From Nematostella vectensis (lineage: Eukaryota > Cnidaria > Anthozoa > Actiniaria > Edwardsiidae): a stretch of 64,000 bases of DNA. The position numbers and the translations under genes are program-made. Within the stretch, counting starts at the first letter, position 1. The number at the start of each line of letters is the position of its first letter. Under the pieces are notes generated by a model that made no database searches, had not been told where the DNA came from, and worked only from the letters and a program-made list of their open reading frames with translations. Location: NCBI RefSeq assembly GCF_932526225.1, contig NC_064047.1, forward strand, positions 2,355,501-2,419,500, in the 5' to 3' direction. This document shows positions 53,400 to 60,591 of the stretch, piece by piece.

Positions 53400-54340
53400 A
53401 GTTCTTCCCTAACGAACGACCTCCTTGGAGCGCCTTCGGAGAGGTAGTACAACACAGGCTGTCCAACTGAAACAACACTGCGTGATAGATCAAACACTTT
53501 TAAACTCCAAATAGGATCTGTGGCTCGTCTGCGTTCACCTCCTTCCTCTTCTCCAGGAGCTAACAGATATCTAACTCTAACCCCTGGTGGTAGTCTAACT
53601 TCATCAAGTCCAACAGGCCGCTTATACGTTGGAGGGTCAATATCAACCTCTTTCAAACCAATAGATTTTGCAGGCTCTTTGCCAGTAATTCTTATGGGTT
53701 GACTATTCAGAGTTTTCAAAACACCTGGCAATCGTTTCACCCAAACTCTGGACCGATCATCGCTAATCATTTCTTGAGCATACTGATGAGAAAACAACCT
53801 CTCCGCCAGTGTTCTATTGGCGCGTTCGACAAAAGCCTGTGCGCGATGGTTCCCAGCCTCGCTTCGCTGGATGGTGACACCCTTCTTTTTCATAATCTTC
53901 GTTACCTCTCCCCTAAATTCTGTCCCCGGATCGACAATCACCGTATGAGGCCATTTAAGTTTTCTGGAGTATATCTTTTCAAACCCTTTAGCAATTCCAC
54001 TCGAATCCTTGGTAGTCAGTGCTTCTGCATCTTTATATCTCGAGGCAATATCAATCACGACCAACGCGTAACGGTAGGTTTTTCTGCCTACGTTATCGTG
54101 GGGCATAAACAACAGATCGGCTTGGTGAATCTGATTAGGTTTATTCACAGTCCAATGCGGTCTGGGGACATACTTTGGAGCTGGGAGATAGATCTGCCAC
54201 AACGCCTGTTTTTCAAGCCACCTCTTAGCCTCGGCTTCACTGACTTTAGCGACACTAGCTAACTTAGAAATAGCTGAATACCCTTTCCAGTATCCATCGG
54301 TGGAATAGTATATTTTTGATAACCTGCTTTCGTTACTCAT
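53348..54340 (-). CDS. retroviral-type (RVE) integrase
   Basis: 330 residues from ATG 54338-54340. It would insert the linear element DNA into the host chromosome. The catalytic triad is visible: D75 (in HQADLLFMP), D137 (in VIVDPGTEF) and E172 (in FVERANRTLAERL), with 34 residues between the last two, matching the D,D-35-E signature. The N-terminal 70 residues are helical without a clear HHCC zinc finger. The C-terminal 100 residues are beta-rich and basic, with no obvious chromodomain. It is transcribed toward the polymerase, with overlapping 3' ends, and away from the capsid gene, sharing a 33-bp divergent promoter region. It is intact, with no stops or frameshifts. Confidence 0.93.
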   Translation of the reverse strand: MSNESRLSKIYYSTDGYWKGYSAISKLASVAKVSEAEAKRWLEKQALWQIYLPAPKYVPRPHWTVNKPNQIHQADLLFMPHDNVGRKTYRYALVVIDIASRYKDAEALTTKDSSGIAKGFEKIYSRKLKWPHTVIVDPGTEFRGEVTKIMKKKGVTIQRSEAGNHRAQAFVERANRTLAERLFSHQYAQEMISDDRSRVWVKRLPGVLKTLNSQPIRITGKEPAKSIGLKEVDIDPPTYKRPVGLDEVRLPPGVRVRYLLAPGEEEGGERRRATDPIWSLKVFDLSRSVVSVGQPVLYYLSEGAPRRSFVREELQVVPEDTEPPPNSVLK

Positions 54341-54349
54341 TTAAAGATT
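54340..54349 (+). promoter_or_regulatory. TTTAAAGATT box, divergent integrase/capsid region
   Basis: TTTAAAGATT lies 24 bp before the capsid ATG at 54374 and directly abuts the integrase start codon on the other strand. The identical decamer precedes the genes at 57038 and 57499. Confidence 0.6.
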
Positions 54350-54373
54350 ATCTCTCTTTTCTTAAAATAAAAG

Positions 54374-55610
54374 ATGGCACAAGCGATATCAGAAAAAATT
54401 AACCCAAACAGGATCCCACGGGAACCCTTCGGCCTGAAAGCGGAATCGTCGCTGAATCGGATTACATTCAATCCCTCATCGGCAAGTCCTGGAGAAACCC
54501 TCTATATAAATATTCCAAAACTTGCTGAAAATGTAGTGATTGTTCCAGGTAGTGTATCCTTACTATTTGACTTAAACGTCACAGGACACGCGAATAATAC
54601 TCTCGTCAACAACGTTGGCCGGAACCTAGTGTCAAGGCTCAAGATTCTTTTCGGTGGAGAAACACTACAGGATACTCAAAGATACGATCTCTTCCAAACC
54701 TATCACGACTTATACTTACAAGCTGAAGATCGTGAGGATAGAATAAAACAAGGTATCTCCTCTGAAAACATGAGGAAGCTCAGGACAAATGCAGGTGACA
54801 AAGCAACATCAGATGCTAAGGAAGTAGCTCTTGCAGCAGTTCACAACACCAAGTACTGCATTCCACTCGACCATCCTATTCTCGGCGAGCATGGGGTCTT
54901 TTATCCAAAGGCGTTACCTCATCCTAATCTTTGAAATTACTCTAGCCCCAGTTTCCGACGTCGTTGTTTATGCTGACACGGTCAAGACTCCAACGTACAC
55001 AATCACAAACCTCGAGTTGGAATATGCTTGCATCTCAAGTGAATACTTGGCCCGTGAGGCGTTGTCGGCTTATCAGGTTGGTAGAGGATTCTTTTACGAG
55101 AACGTCATTCTCCACAAAACGTTCACCATCTCCAAACCTAATGATGGTGTCATAAACGAGCACATTAATCTGCCGAGGAGGTCAATGACAGGGATATTGT
55201 GCCTGTTCACAGAGAGCTACACCGGAGGAGCAAGGGATTCCGAAAAGTTTGTCAATCCAAGCATCACATCGATCAACATTAATGTGGATGGCATGCCAAA
55301 CCGTCTCTACTCCAAGGGAATGACACCGCCGGACCTCTGGGAGTCGGTAAAGAAACGTTTCGGTAGAGAGGGTGTTAAGCAAAAGGATTTTTACGCTAAT
55401 AACAAATTTGCTCTGTGGGTCGACTTGAGGGCACACCCGGATAACAGCATTCACGGAGGAGGTCTGGTCTTGAACAACACGCGGGACGGAGTAAAACTCG
55501 AGATGAAACGAAAAGTTGGAGGAACGGGAAACATCACCTGCTACATGTTTGTAGTAGCTGACGCGTTGATGGAGGTTATGAACTCGAATTTGAGAGCAAT
55601 CATGTATTAA
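54374..55610 (+). CDS. major capsid-like protein, broken by one frameshift
   Basis: The 5' part (54374-54934, 186 residues) ends at an early stop. The 3' part continues in another frame, open from before 54831 to the stop at 55608-55610. Protein similarity in style switches frame between about 54,900 and 54,935, consistent with a one-base indel. The two parts together would be about 410 residues. Recognisable features are FNPSSASPGETLYI, IPKLAENVVIVPGS and NNVGRNLVSRLKILFGGE near the N terminus, as in Polinton double-jelly-roll capsid proteins of invertebrates. The position next to the packaging ATPase supports the call. Either this copy cannot make full capsid protein, or the break is an assembly error or recoding site. 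The assignment comes from family resemblance and context. Confidence 0.75.
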
Positions 55611-55638
55611 AAAGGACTTGTGTGATAATACAAAAAGA

Positions 55639-56265
55639 ATGGAAGAATTACGGGAAAAAGTTCCTTTTCATTGTATTATCACAGGACCTACTAATTGTGG
55701 GAAGACAAAGTACCTCACGGAACAGCTCCGAGGGCCGTTCCGGCATGTGTTTGAATACATTGTGTTGATTTGCCCGACTTATGCGAAAAATAAGTCCTAT
55801 CGTGGATTTGCTCACGGAGATAAACGTTTCTTGGTATTATCACCGGATTCTAGTAACACCGATGAGATTAACGAGTTACTAACAGATTGTGCGGTGCTGT
55901 TTTCTGGTACAAATACGTTACTCGTTTTGGATGACTGTGCTGTATCGAAAGATCTAAAGCAACGCTCGAACAAGTTTATCGATCTAGCGTTCTCAGGGAG
56001 ACACGATGGGTTATCAGTGTGGGTATTGACGCAACAATTAACATCCATAGCAAAGCCCTTCCGTGATAACGTCGCCTGTGTGGTTACATTCCATAATCCA
56101 TCTCAAATCGGTACCAAAACACTGTTTGAAGATTATGGGGGTGACTTAGACGCCGAGACTCGTAAAAAGTTCGTAGAACTGCTGAAAACTGAAAAGTATT
56201 CCAGACTCTGTTTCTGCCTACGGCATCCATTCCAACGTTATTTGGAGATTCCTGCCACGCGGTGA
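55639..56265 (+). CDS. A32/FtsK-like genome packaging ATPase
   Basis: 208 residues from the ATG at 55639; an upstream TTG at 55618 is not needed. Walker A is TGPTNCGKT (G16-T23) and Walker B is TLLVLDD (D98, D99). A sensor-like FSGRHDGLSVWVLTQQL follows. These are the signatures of the viral packaging ATPases of the A32 group, which pump DNA into preformed capsids and are a core Polinton/adintovirus gene. It starts 28 bp after the capsid-like stop, so the two may be expressed together. No break is seen. Confidence 0.92.
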   Translation: MEELREKVPFHCIITGPTNCGKTKYLTEQLRGPFRHVFEYIVLICPTYAKNKSYRGFAHGDKRFLVLSPDSSNTDEINELLTDCAVLFSGTNTLLVLDDCAVSKDLKQRSNKFIDLAFSGRHDGLSVWVLTQQLTSIAKPFRDNVACVVTFHNPSQIGTKTLFEDYGGDLDAETRKKFVELLKTEKYSRLCFCLRHPFQRYLEIPATR

Positions 56266-56286
56266 GCCCTGATTAGAGGAAAGTTG

Positions 56287-56312
56287 GGGAGCTCGAGGGG
56301 CTGACCCCTCGA
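56287..56312. repeat. GC-rich palindrome copy 2 (intergenic)
   Basis: The stem CGAGGGG (56295-56301), loop CTGA and perfect complement CCCCTCG (56306-56312) are preceded by GGGGAGCT. It lies just after the ATPase stop and immediately before the GTGGTTTAAAAAC box of the next gene. Confidence 0.8.
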
Positions 56313-56314
56313 AG

Positions 56315-56350
56315 TGGTTTAAAAACATCTTGGTCTACTTACAAAATAAG
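56315..56350 (+). promoter_or_regulatory. GTGGTTTAAAAAC box plus inverted repeat before a start codon
   Basis: The box at 56316-56328 is followed by CATCTT (56328-56333) and, 14 bases on, AAGATG overlapping the start codon at 56351. The same arrangement is found before the 60578 gene. Confidence 0.55.
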
Positions 56351-56881
56351 ATGGCAAGCATTGAGGATTATATGGAAGAGGAACCTGAGTCTAAGGGGAG
56401 TTCGAGGGGTGCGCCTCCCGAAGATGATGTTGAAGTCAAACGAGAATCGCTGGCTATTCTCGCATCTCTTGGGACTACGAAGGAATTTCTTGGTGTCGGT
56501 ATGAGTCTTGGTGATATCAAGAAGCTCTCGGCGAAAGACGTCGAGAAATACTTTGTCCGCTACCAGACTGTCTTAGGCAAGCAAGTTACTGATGGATTAG
56601 TAGAATCAACACTTCAAGTACTGTCTCAAGTCATTTCCTACGTGGTTCCTGTAGATGACACCGAAGCGCTTAGCAAAGACTTACAGAACGACGAGTTGGT
56701 TAAACGCGAATTGTCAAACTTTGCAGGTCTCTTGGTATTGAAGGGAGGAAGGATGGTAGCACTTGCTAGCGGTCTCTTTCGGGTCGCTAAGCATGTTAAA
56801 CTAACACCTTCTTCACAGGAGACTTCCAACAAACTTCAAGAAGTTTCGAGCACAACTGAGCAAACTCTTGAGCACAACTGA
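56351..56881 (+). CDS. unknown Polinton-type helical protein
   Basis: 176 residues from ATG 56351 (a TTG 21 bases upstream is in frame but not needed). The N terminus is acidic and includes an in-frame palindrome copy (SSRGAPPED, 56397-56426). The middle (LGVGMSLGDIKKLSAKDVEKYFVRYQTVLGKQV) is helical and typical of small proteins encoded beside the capsid genes of invertebrate Polintons, though I know no function. A hydrophobic stretch near residues 115-145 (SNFAGLLVLKGGRMVALASGL) may associate with membrane. The C terminus runs into a 22-bp tandem repeat that continues past the stop codon. Confidence 0.75.
   Translation: MASIEDYMEEEPESKGSSRGAPPEDDVEVKRESLAILASLGTTKEFLGVGMSLGDIKKLSAKDVEKYFVRYQTVLGKQVTDGLVESTLQVLSQVISYVVPVDDTEALSKDLQNDELVKRELSNFAGLLVLKGGRMVALASGLFRVAKHVKLTPSSQETSNKLQEVSSTTEQTLEHN
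56397..56426 (+). repeat. GC-rich palindrome copy 3 (in frame)
   Basis: GGGGAGTTCGAGGGGTGCGC followed by CTCCCG, read in frame as SSRGAPP. It is more diverged than the other copies, and read in a frame shifted by one base from them. Confidence 0.6.
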
Positions 56882-56986
56882 ACACAACTGAGCAAACTCT
56901 TGAACACAACTGAGCACAACTGAGTAAACTCTTGAGCACAACTGAGCAAACTCTTGAGCACAACTGAGCAAACTCTTGAGCAAACT
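56848..56986 (+). repeat. 22-bp tandem repeat across a stop codon
   Basis: Units of GAGCACAACTGAGCAAACTC plus TT, with partial 10-11 bp sub-units, repeat about six times. The first unit encodes the last residues of the upstream protein (TEQTLEHN) and the rest forms the gap before the next TTTAAAGATT box. Confidence 0.85.
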
Positions 56987-56998
56987 GCTAAGACGCCA

Positions 56999-57037
56999 TT
57001 TAAAGATTATGTTTCTTATTGTAAATCGAAATAAGAA
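56999..57037 (+). promoter_or_regulatory. TTTAAAGATT box plus inverted repeat to start codon
   Basis: TTTAAAGATT at 56999-57008 is followed by TTTCTTATT and its complement AATAAGAAA, the latter ending within the ATG at 57038. The 58217 gene has the same layout. Confidence 0.6.
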
Positions 57038-57463
57038 ATGTCTGACGAAAATCAGGAGGTTGAACAGATTACTAGGAACCCACAACCGACAAAAAGCAAG
57101 GAGAAAGATCCTAAAAAAGTCGCTGCTGGTAAGAGAGCTGCCGAAGTTAATAGGAGGGCTAGAGAAGCACTTGCTAGGGAAATGAAACGTGAGGCGGAGG
57201 CGAGTTCAGAAGACACTACACAGGCGGAGGCACCCCACCAAGGGGGAGCTCGAGGGGCTAGCCTCTCGGACGCTTGGATTCCAGAGCTATCGTTTACAAC
57301 TGTACTGGCTCTAGTCGGAATAGGGCTCACCGCATTGGATATGTATATGCGTTTTTACAAAAAGACGCCCAAGATCAACGCCAACGAGACTGTAACTTTC
57401 GAGAGGCCTGCCGCCCGAGGGGCTAGCCTCCCGAACGCGACGCCAAAAATAGGAATGTTGTGA
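57038..57463 (+). CDS. small membrane protein with basic coiled N terminus
   Basis: 141 residues. A highly charged helical segment (KDPKKVAAGKRAAEVNRRAREALARE, about 23-50) is followed by an acidic linker, one predicted membrane helix (about 85-105, FTTVLALVGIGLTALDMYM) and a short tail. The sequence style (PKKVAAGKR..A..NR.AREALARE) is common to Polinton small late proteins; the function is unknown and could be virion-membrane or core association. Two copies of the GC-rich palindrome are in frame, each giving RGASL. The stop codon overlaps the TTTAAAGATT box of the next gene. Confidence 0.75.
   Translation: MSDENQEVEQITRNPQPTKSKEKDPKKVAAGKRAAEVNRRAREALAREMKREAEASSEDTTQAEAPHQGGARGASLSDAWIPELSFTTVLALVGIGLTALDMYMRFYKKTPKINANETVTFERPAARGASLPNATPKIGML
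57243..57268 (+). repeat. GC-rich palindrome copy 4 (in frame)
   Basis: GGGGAGCTCGAGGGGCTAGC followed by CTCTCG. The stem CGAGGGG/CCTCTCG with loop CTAG is read as GARGASLS. The string from GGGGAGCT onward matches intergenic copy 1 almost exactly. Confidence 0.8.
57414..57433 (+). repeat. GC-rich palindrome copy 5 (in frame)
   Basis: CCCGAGGGGCTAGCCTCCCG is read as ARGASLP in the same frame as copies 4 and 6. It is the second copy within one short gene. Confidence 0.75.
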
Positions 57464-57473
57464 TTTAAAGATT
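57464..57473 (+). promoter_or_regulatory. TTTAAAGATT box
   Basis: This exact decamer directly follows the previous stop codon and lies 25 bp before the ATG at 57499. Confidence 0.6.
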
Positions 57474-57498
57474 ATCTGAATCTGTAATAAATAAAATC

Positions 57499-57723
57499 AT
57501 GTCAACTGAAAACAAACTTGTGAAAACGATCACCGACTCAGCAGTCATCATCGGATTAGCCGCCGGTATGGGTTATGTTGCTAAAAAGGCTATGAAAGAG
57601 TCATTCATCAGCGACCCTTCGTCAAGTGTTACAAACTACGCTAAATGGGTTGCTGTCCTGTCCGGTAGTATGTATCTGAAAGATTATCTGGAAACACAAA
57701 AGATTTTGCCAAAACCGCTGTAG
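57499..57723 (+). CDS. small two-segment membrane protein, unknown
   Basis: 74 residues. It has hydrophobic segments at about 12-31 (TDSAVIIGLAAGMGYVAKKA) and a weaker one at about 48-60 (YAKWVAVLSGSMYLKDYL). Small membrane proteins of this size are usual in the late block of Polintons and related viruses. No family is recognised. It has its own TTTAAAGATT box upstream. Confidence 0.65.
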   Translation: MSTENKLVKTITDSAVIIGLAAGMGYVAKKAMKESFISDPSSSVTNYAKWVAVLSGSMYLKDYLETQKILPKPL

Positions 57724-57727
57724 GCGA

Positions 57728-57737
57728 CTTAAAGATC
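57728..57737 (+). promoter_or_regulatory. CTTAAAGATC box
   Basis: A variant of the TTTAAAGATT box, placed 18 bp before the ATG at 57756 and 4 bp after the previous stop. Confidence 0.5.
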
Positions 57738-57755
57738 TTATAGATTGATTAATAA

Positions 57756-58172
57756 ATGGCGAGTATAGCATTTATGATTGGTGGAGCTATTCTTAATGCG
57801 ACGGCATTCGTTGGAGGGAGTTACCTAGCGAGATACTTATCTTCTGACGCTACTCATGTTGATAAAGAAAAAATAAGACACGATAAAGCGCTTGAAAAGT
57901 ATCAACAAGCAATGGGTGATTGGCAGAAAAAACGACAGGAATATCAGGATTGGTTGGGGGAAGAATATAATAATAAACTTCGTGCAGACCAGAATGATAA
58001 GGAGACCGATCAGGCTTTCAAACTATACGCTCAAACACATCCAGATTTTGATTTGAAAGAGCCTGAGCTCTCAGATTACTACAGACCAAGTAGCAACCAA
58101 AAGATGGGAGAGATGGTGTACGTTGGAGGTGGAATGTTAGCCCTTGGCTATGTAGCGAGTAGGTGGATATGA
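57756..58172 (+). CDS. membrane protein with central coiled coil, unknown
   Basis: 138 residues. An N-terminal hydrophobic segment (about 2-25, IAFMIGGAILNATAFVGGSY) is followed by a charged coiled region (about 36-75, EKYQQAMGDWQKKRQEYQDWL) and a C-terminal hydrophobic segment (about 118-137, GEMVYVGGGMLALGYVASRW). The two-ended anchor suggests a virion or host-membrane protein. It belongs to the same run of small genes, each with its own upstream box. The function is not known. Confidence 0.7.
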   Translation: MASIAFMIGGAILNATAFVGGSYLARYLSSDATHVDKEKIRHDKALEKYQQAMGDWQKKRQEYQDWLGEEYNNKLRADQNDKETDQAFKLYAQTHPDFDLKEPELSDYYRPSSNQKMGEMVYVGGGMLALGYVASRWI

Positions 58173-58182
58173 GCCGGCACGA

Positions 58183-58216
58183 CTTAAAGATTTCTTATTT
58201 TCAAACAAAATAAGAA
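58183..58216 (+). promoter_or_regulatory. CTTAAAGATT box plus inverted repeat to start codon
   Basis: CTTAAAGATT is followed by TTTCTTATTTT, a 5-base loop (CAAAC), and AAAATAAGAAA, which runs into the ATG at 58217. This is the clearest 5' stem of the series. Confidence 0.65.
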
Positions 58217-59239
58217 ATGGATATAGATTTTGATCCCACAACAGAAGAAGGTAGAGAAGATTTGAATACTACTGTAGACGAAGATTATGACTCTCTTATT
58301 CCAAACGATGGTGAGGGAAGAGAATCATGGAATGAAAGGATTTCAAACAGATTTGGTAGAGGTGCAAGCTATGTGATTAGGAGGTTGACCGACTTATGGA
58401 AAACACGAAACCCCGGGAGGGATGTCCCCGAGTACATGGAGTTACAGAATATGGGAGGTTCTCCTTCAACGGACACACTTAGGGTAAACCTTTTGTTATC
58501 GAAATATCCAGATCTTGATGAAAATTTAGTTCAGATTTCAACGGATGAAAGAGGAAAACAATTCATTTCCTTCTATTCTGTGAGAAAAGGTGGTTGGACT
58601 AGACCAGAAAGGTTGTATAATGAAGATAGAACGGTGCGGAAGAGTGTTGACGACAAAATCAGATCCGAAAAGTACAAGCAAATTCAGATTCAACTCGATG
58701 AACTAGACGCTACAGCTAATACACTCAGAGAAGAAGAAGAGAGAAACACCGAGCAAATGAGAAAAAATAATGAGGAACGAAGTGAAACAACTAACCAAGA
58801 AAGACTAAGAGCTATAGATCGTAAAAATGAAGAGCTCAGCGAAAGAAATTCTGTCATAGATGAGACTTTGGAAGAGAATCAATTGGAGAGAGAAAATCTT
58901 GAAGAGAGAATGTCGTTGAAAGATCGTGTCAAAGCGATTTTTAAGAAATACGGATTTACAGTCGCTGCTGTCGTTACCGCTGTGGGCGTTGTTATCGGTG
59001 TTATTGTCTCTAATCTGAAAGCTGGGCTGACTAGTGTTGCAAAAGGTGTTGGAAATGGTCTGAAAACAATAGGCAAAAAATTAGGAGAAATACTCCCAGG
59101 AATGGTTGGTGCTATAGCTAGTTTCATATTTAGAACGGCAGGTGAAGTTGTTGGCTTTTTAGCTAAAAACGCATGGCTTCTCATCGTCGCTGTCGTCCTG
59201 TATTCCGTAGAACGATTTAAAAGGAGACGGAAATCATAA
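58217..59239 (+). CDS. coiled-coil protein with C-terminal membrane segments
   Basis: 340 residues. The N terminus is acidic. A long coiled coil covers about 155-235 (repeated ERSETTNQERLRAIDRKNEE-like charge pattern). An amphipathic basic helix (SLKDRVKAIFKKYG) leads into hydrophobic segments at about 247-268 and 295-335, separated by a glycine-rich amphipathic stretch (GVGNGLKTIGKKLGEILPGM). The tail is very basic (ERFKRRRKS). Similar large membrane proteins accompany capsid genes in invertebrate Polintons. A membrane-penetration or tail-like virion role is possible but not shown. It is the longest of the small-gene block. Confidence 0.75.
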   Translation: MDIDFDPTTEEGREDLNTTVDEDYDSLIPNDGEGRESWNERISNRFGRGASYVIRRLTDLWKTRNPGRDVPEYMELQNMGGSPSTDTLRVNLLLSKYPDLDENLVQISTDERGKQFISFYSVRKGGWTRPERLYNEDRTVRKSVDDKIRSEKYKQIQIQLDELDATANTLREEEERNTEQMRKNNEERSETTNQERLRAIDRKNEELSERNSVIDETLEENQLERENLEERMSLKDRVKAIFKKYGFTVAAVVTAVGVVIGVIVSNLKAGLTSVAKGVGNGLKTIGKKLGEILPGMVGAIASFIFRTAGEVVGFLAKNAWLLIVAVVLYSVERFKRRRKS

Positions 59240-59242
59240 CAA

Positions 59243-59866
59243 ATGGTATTACTCTACATTGAAGGAAACGTTGGTGACTTTACTGTCTATTTAGAACAAC
59301 CTATTGAAAAGCCGCGGTTTATCGCGCTGCGAGGATGTGCGTTTCATAATCGTTGTAACAGTCTCTCAAGCGAGGGAACGGTCTCCGACGGTGAGAACAC
59401 TATCCTTAGGATCCCCGCGGGGCAGTATACGATCGAGACGCTAAAACGTCAAATAGATGGGGGTATGCGTCTTGGTGAAAAGTCAGTCTCTATTAGAGAC
59501 TCGTCACTCGAAGTTCATCGGAACGTCGTGTTGAATGAGCCGCTCGCCTGCCTGTTAGGACTCAAGACCAGGGAGCTGGAAGCAAACACTCGCCACGAGA
59601 TAAAGATGATAGGTCACGAGGCTATTTTTATCCACTGCGATCTTGTGAACGCGTCTGACTCCCTCCAACAAGGGGCGCCCTCACAAATCCTAGCAAGTGT
59701 AGAGCTTGATGAAGGAAAGATATACCTCAATCCAAGCGATCCGGTACGGGTTAGCACCACATCAGTCGGTTACGTGAGTAGTCTCCGTCTTAGTATAAAG
59801 GGCGGTGACGGAAACACAATAGAGCGCGGTCTCTACCCGATACGTCTAATTTTAGAAATCACTTAA
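59243..59866 (+). CDS. candidate minor capsid (penton-like) protein
   Basis: 207 residues, rich in short beta-strand patterns and without membrane segments. The start is MVLLYIEGNVGDFTVYLEQP and the end is RGLYPIRLILEIT. Length, beta character and place in the late block fit the single-jelly-roll minor capsid (penton) protein expected in Polintons, but I see no decisive motif. It begins three bases after the previous stop. A TTTAAAAGGAG sequence at 59216 within the previous coding region may act as its box. Confidence 0.65.
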   Translation: MVLLYIEGNVGDFTVYLEQPIEKPRFIALRGCAFHNRCNSLSSEGTVSDGENTILRIPAGQYTIETLKRQIDGGMRLGEKSVSIRDSSLEVHRNVVLNEPLACLLGLKTRELEANTRHEIKMIGHEAIFIHCDLVNASDSLQQGAPSQILASVELDEGKIYLNPSDPVRVSTTSVGYVSSLRLSIKGGDGNTIERGLYPIRLILEIT

Positions 59867-59870
59867 AGAA
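59862..59870 (+). promoter_or_regulatory. CTTAAAGAA box
   Basis: It overlaps the stop codon of the preceding gene and lies 24 bp before the ATG at 59894. Confidence 0.5.
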
Positions 59871-59893
59871 TAAACTCTCCTCATAATAAAGCT

Positions 59894-60499
59894 ATGGAAG
59901 AGTACAACTCAATCTACCCGAACGTACCCCGAGGGGTCAGCCCCTCGGGTGATAACTTCAGACTCCAAAAGACCCACGATGTTTTGGGAAGTTTGGAGCA
60001 AGAAGTTAAACATTACGAGAACGTGAGGAAAAAGTATAAACGAGGGCAGAGCGTGTTTTCAAAGTTAAGTGTGGTCTTAGGACTCTTATCCGTCATTCTT
60101 GGGTCTAGTGGTTTGGGGACTTCTCTGTCGGGTTTTGGTATCGTCGTCGGAGTTCCGTTGGGTGCTTTGGCCGGTGTTTTCGGTCTTACGTCTGTAGGCT
60201 GTGCGGCGGTTTCTAAACGGCTGTCGCAAAAAGTCTCCAAGCACGACCAAACAGCGGCGATGGCAAAGGCAAAAGTAAATAGCATACGCGACCTGGTCTC
60301 TAAAGCTTTAAAAGACAACAAAATATCAGACGAAGAGTTCTCTTTAATCTTGAACGAGGTGGACAAGTTTGAGGCTCTAAAGCTCCAGATCCGTCAAAAG
60401 TCGGTAAGAGAGGACGAAAAAAACGTAAACATTACCAAGCTGAGGGAAACAGTAAGAGAAGAGATTTTGAAAGACCTGGCGAGTCGACCCGCTCGGTGA
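59894..60499 (+). CDS. helical membrane protein, unknown
   Basis: 201 residues. A palindrome copy is in frame close to the N terminus (VPRGVSPSGDN). A short coiled segment (22-50) is followed by two glycine-rich hydrophobic segments (about 58-80 and 84-108), then a long charged helical tail. The tail pattern KAKVNSIRDLVSKALKDNKISDEEFSLILNE looks like an EF-hand-less helical bundle often seen in Polinton proteins of cnidarians and molluscs. The function is unknown. Confidence 0.7.
   Translation: MEEYNSIYPNVPRGVSPSGDNFRLQKTHDVLGSLEQEVKHYENVRKKYKRGQSVFSKLSVVLGLLSVILGSSGLGTSLSGFGIVVGVPLGALAGVFGLTSVGCAAVSKRLSQKVSKHDQTAAMAKAKVNSIRDLVSKALKDNKISDEEFSLILNEVDKFEALKLQIRQKSVREDEKNVNITKLRETVREEILKDLASRPAR
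59927..59950 (+). repeat. GC-rich palindrome copy 6 (in frame)
   Basis: CCCGAGGGG, loop TCAG, then CCCCTCGGG form a perfect 9-bp stem. It is read as PRGVSPSG in the same frame as copies 4 and 5. Confidence 0.85.
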
Positions 60500-60561
60500 A
60501 ATTTCTGTACGAGAGAACTCCCGTCGGATGGATCTATGAATTGAGATGCGTAAAGGACTGA

Positions 60562-60591
60562 TTTAAAAACATCTTATATGTCATATAAGAT
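60562..60591 (+). promoter_or_regulatory. TTTAAAAAC box plus perfect 11-bp inverted repeat
   Basis: After TTTAAAAAC, the palindrome CATCTTATATG-T-CATATAAGATG (60569-60591) spans both possible start codons (60578 and 60590). Confidence 0.7.

Noticed and set aside
55618-55638. TTG start for the packaging ATPase, 21 bases upstream
   Set aside because: An ATG at 55639 directly precedes the conserved N terminus, and the extra residues overlap a promoter-like spacer.
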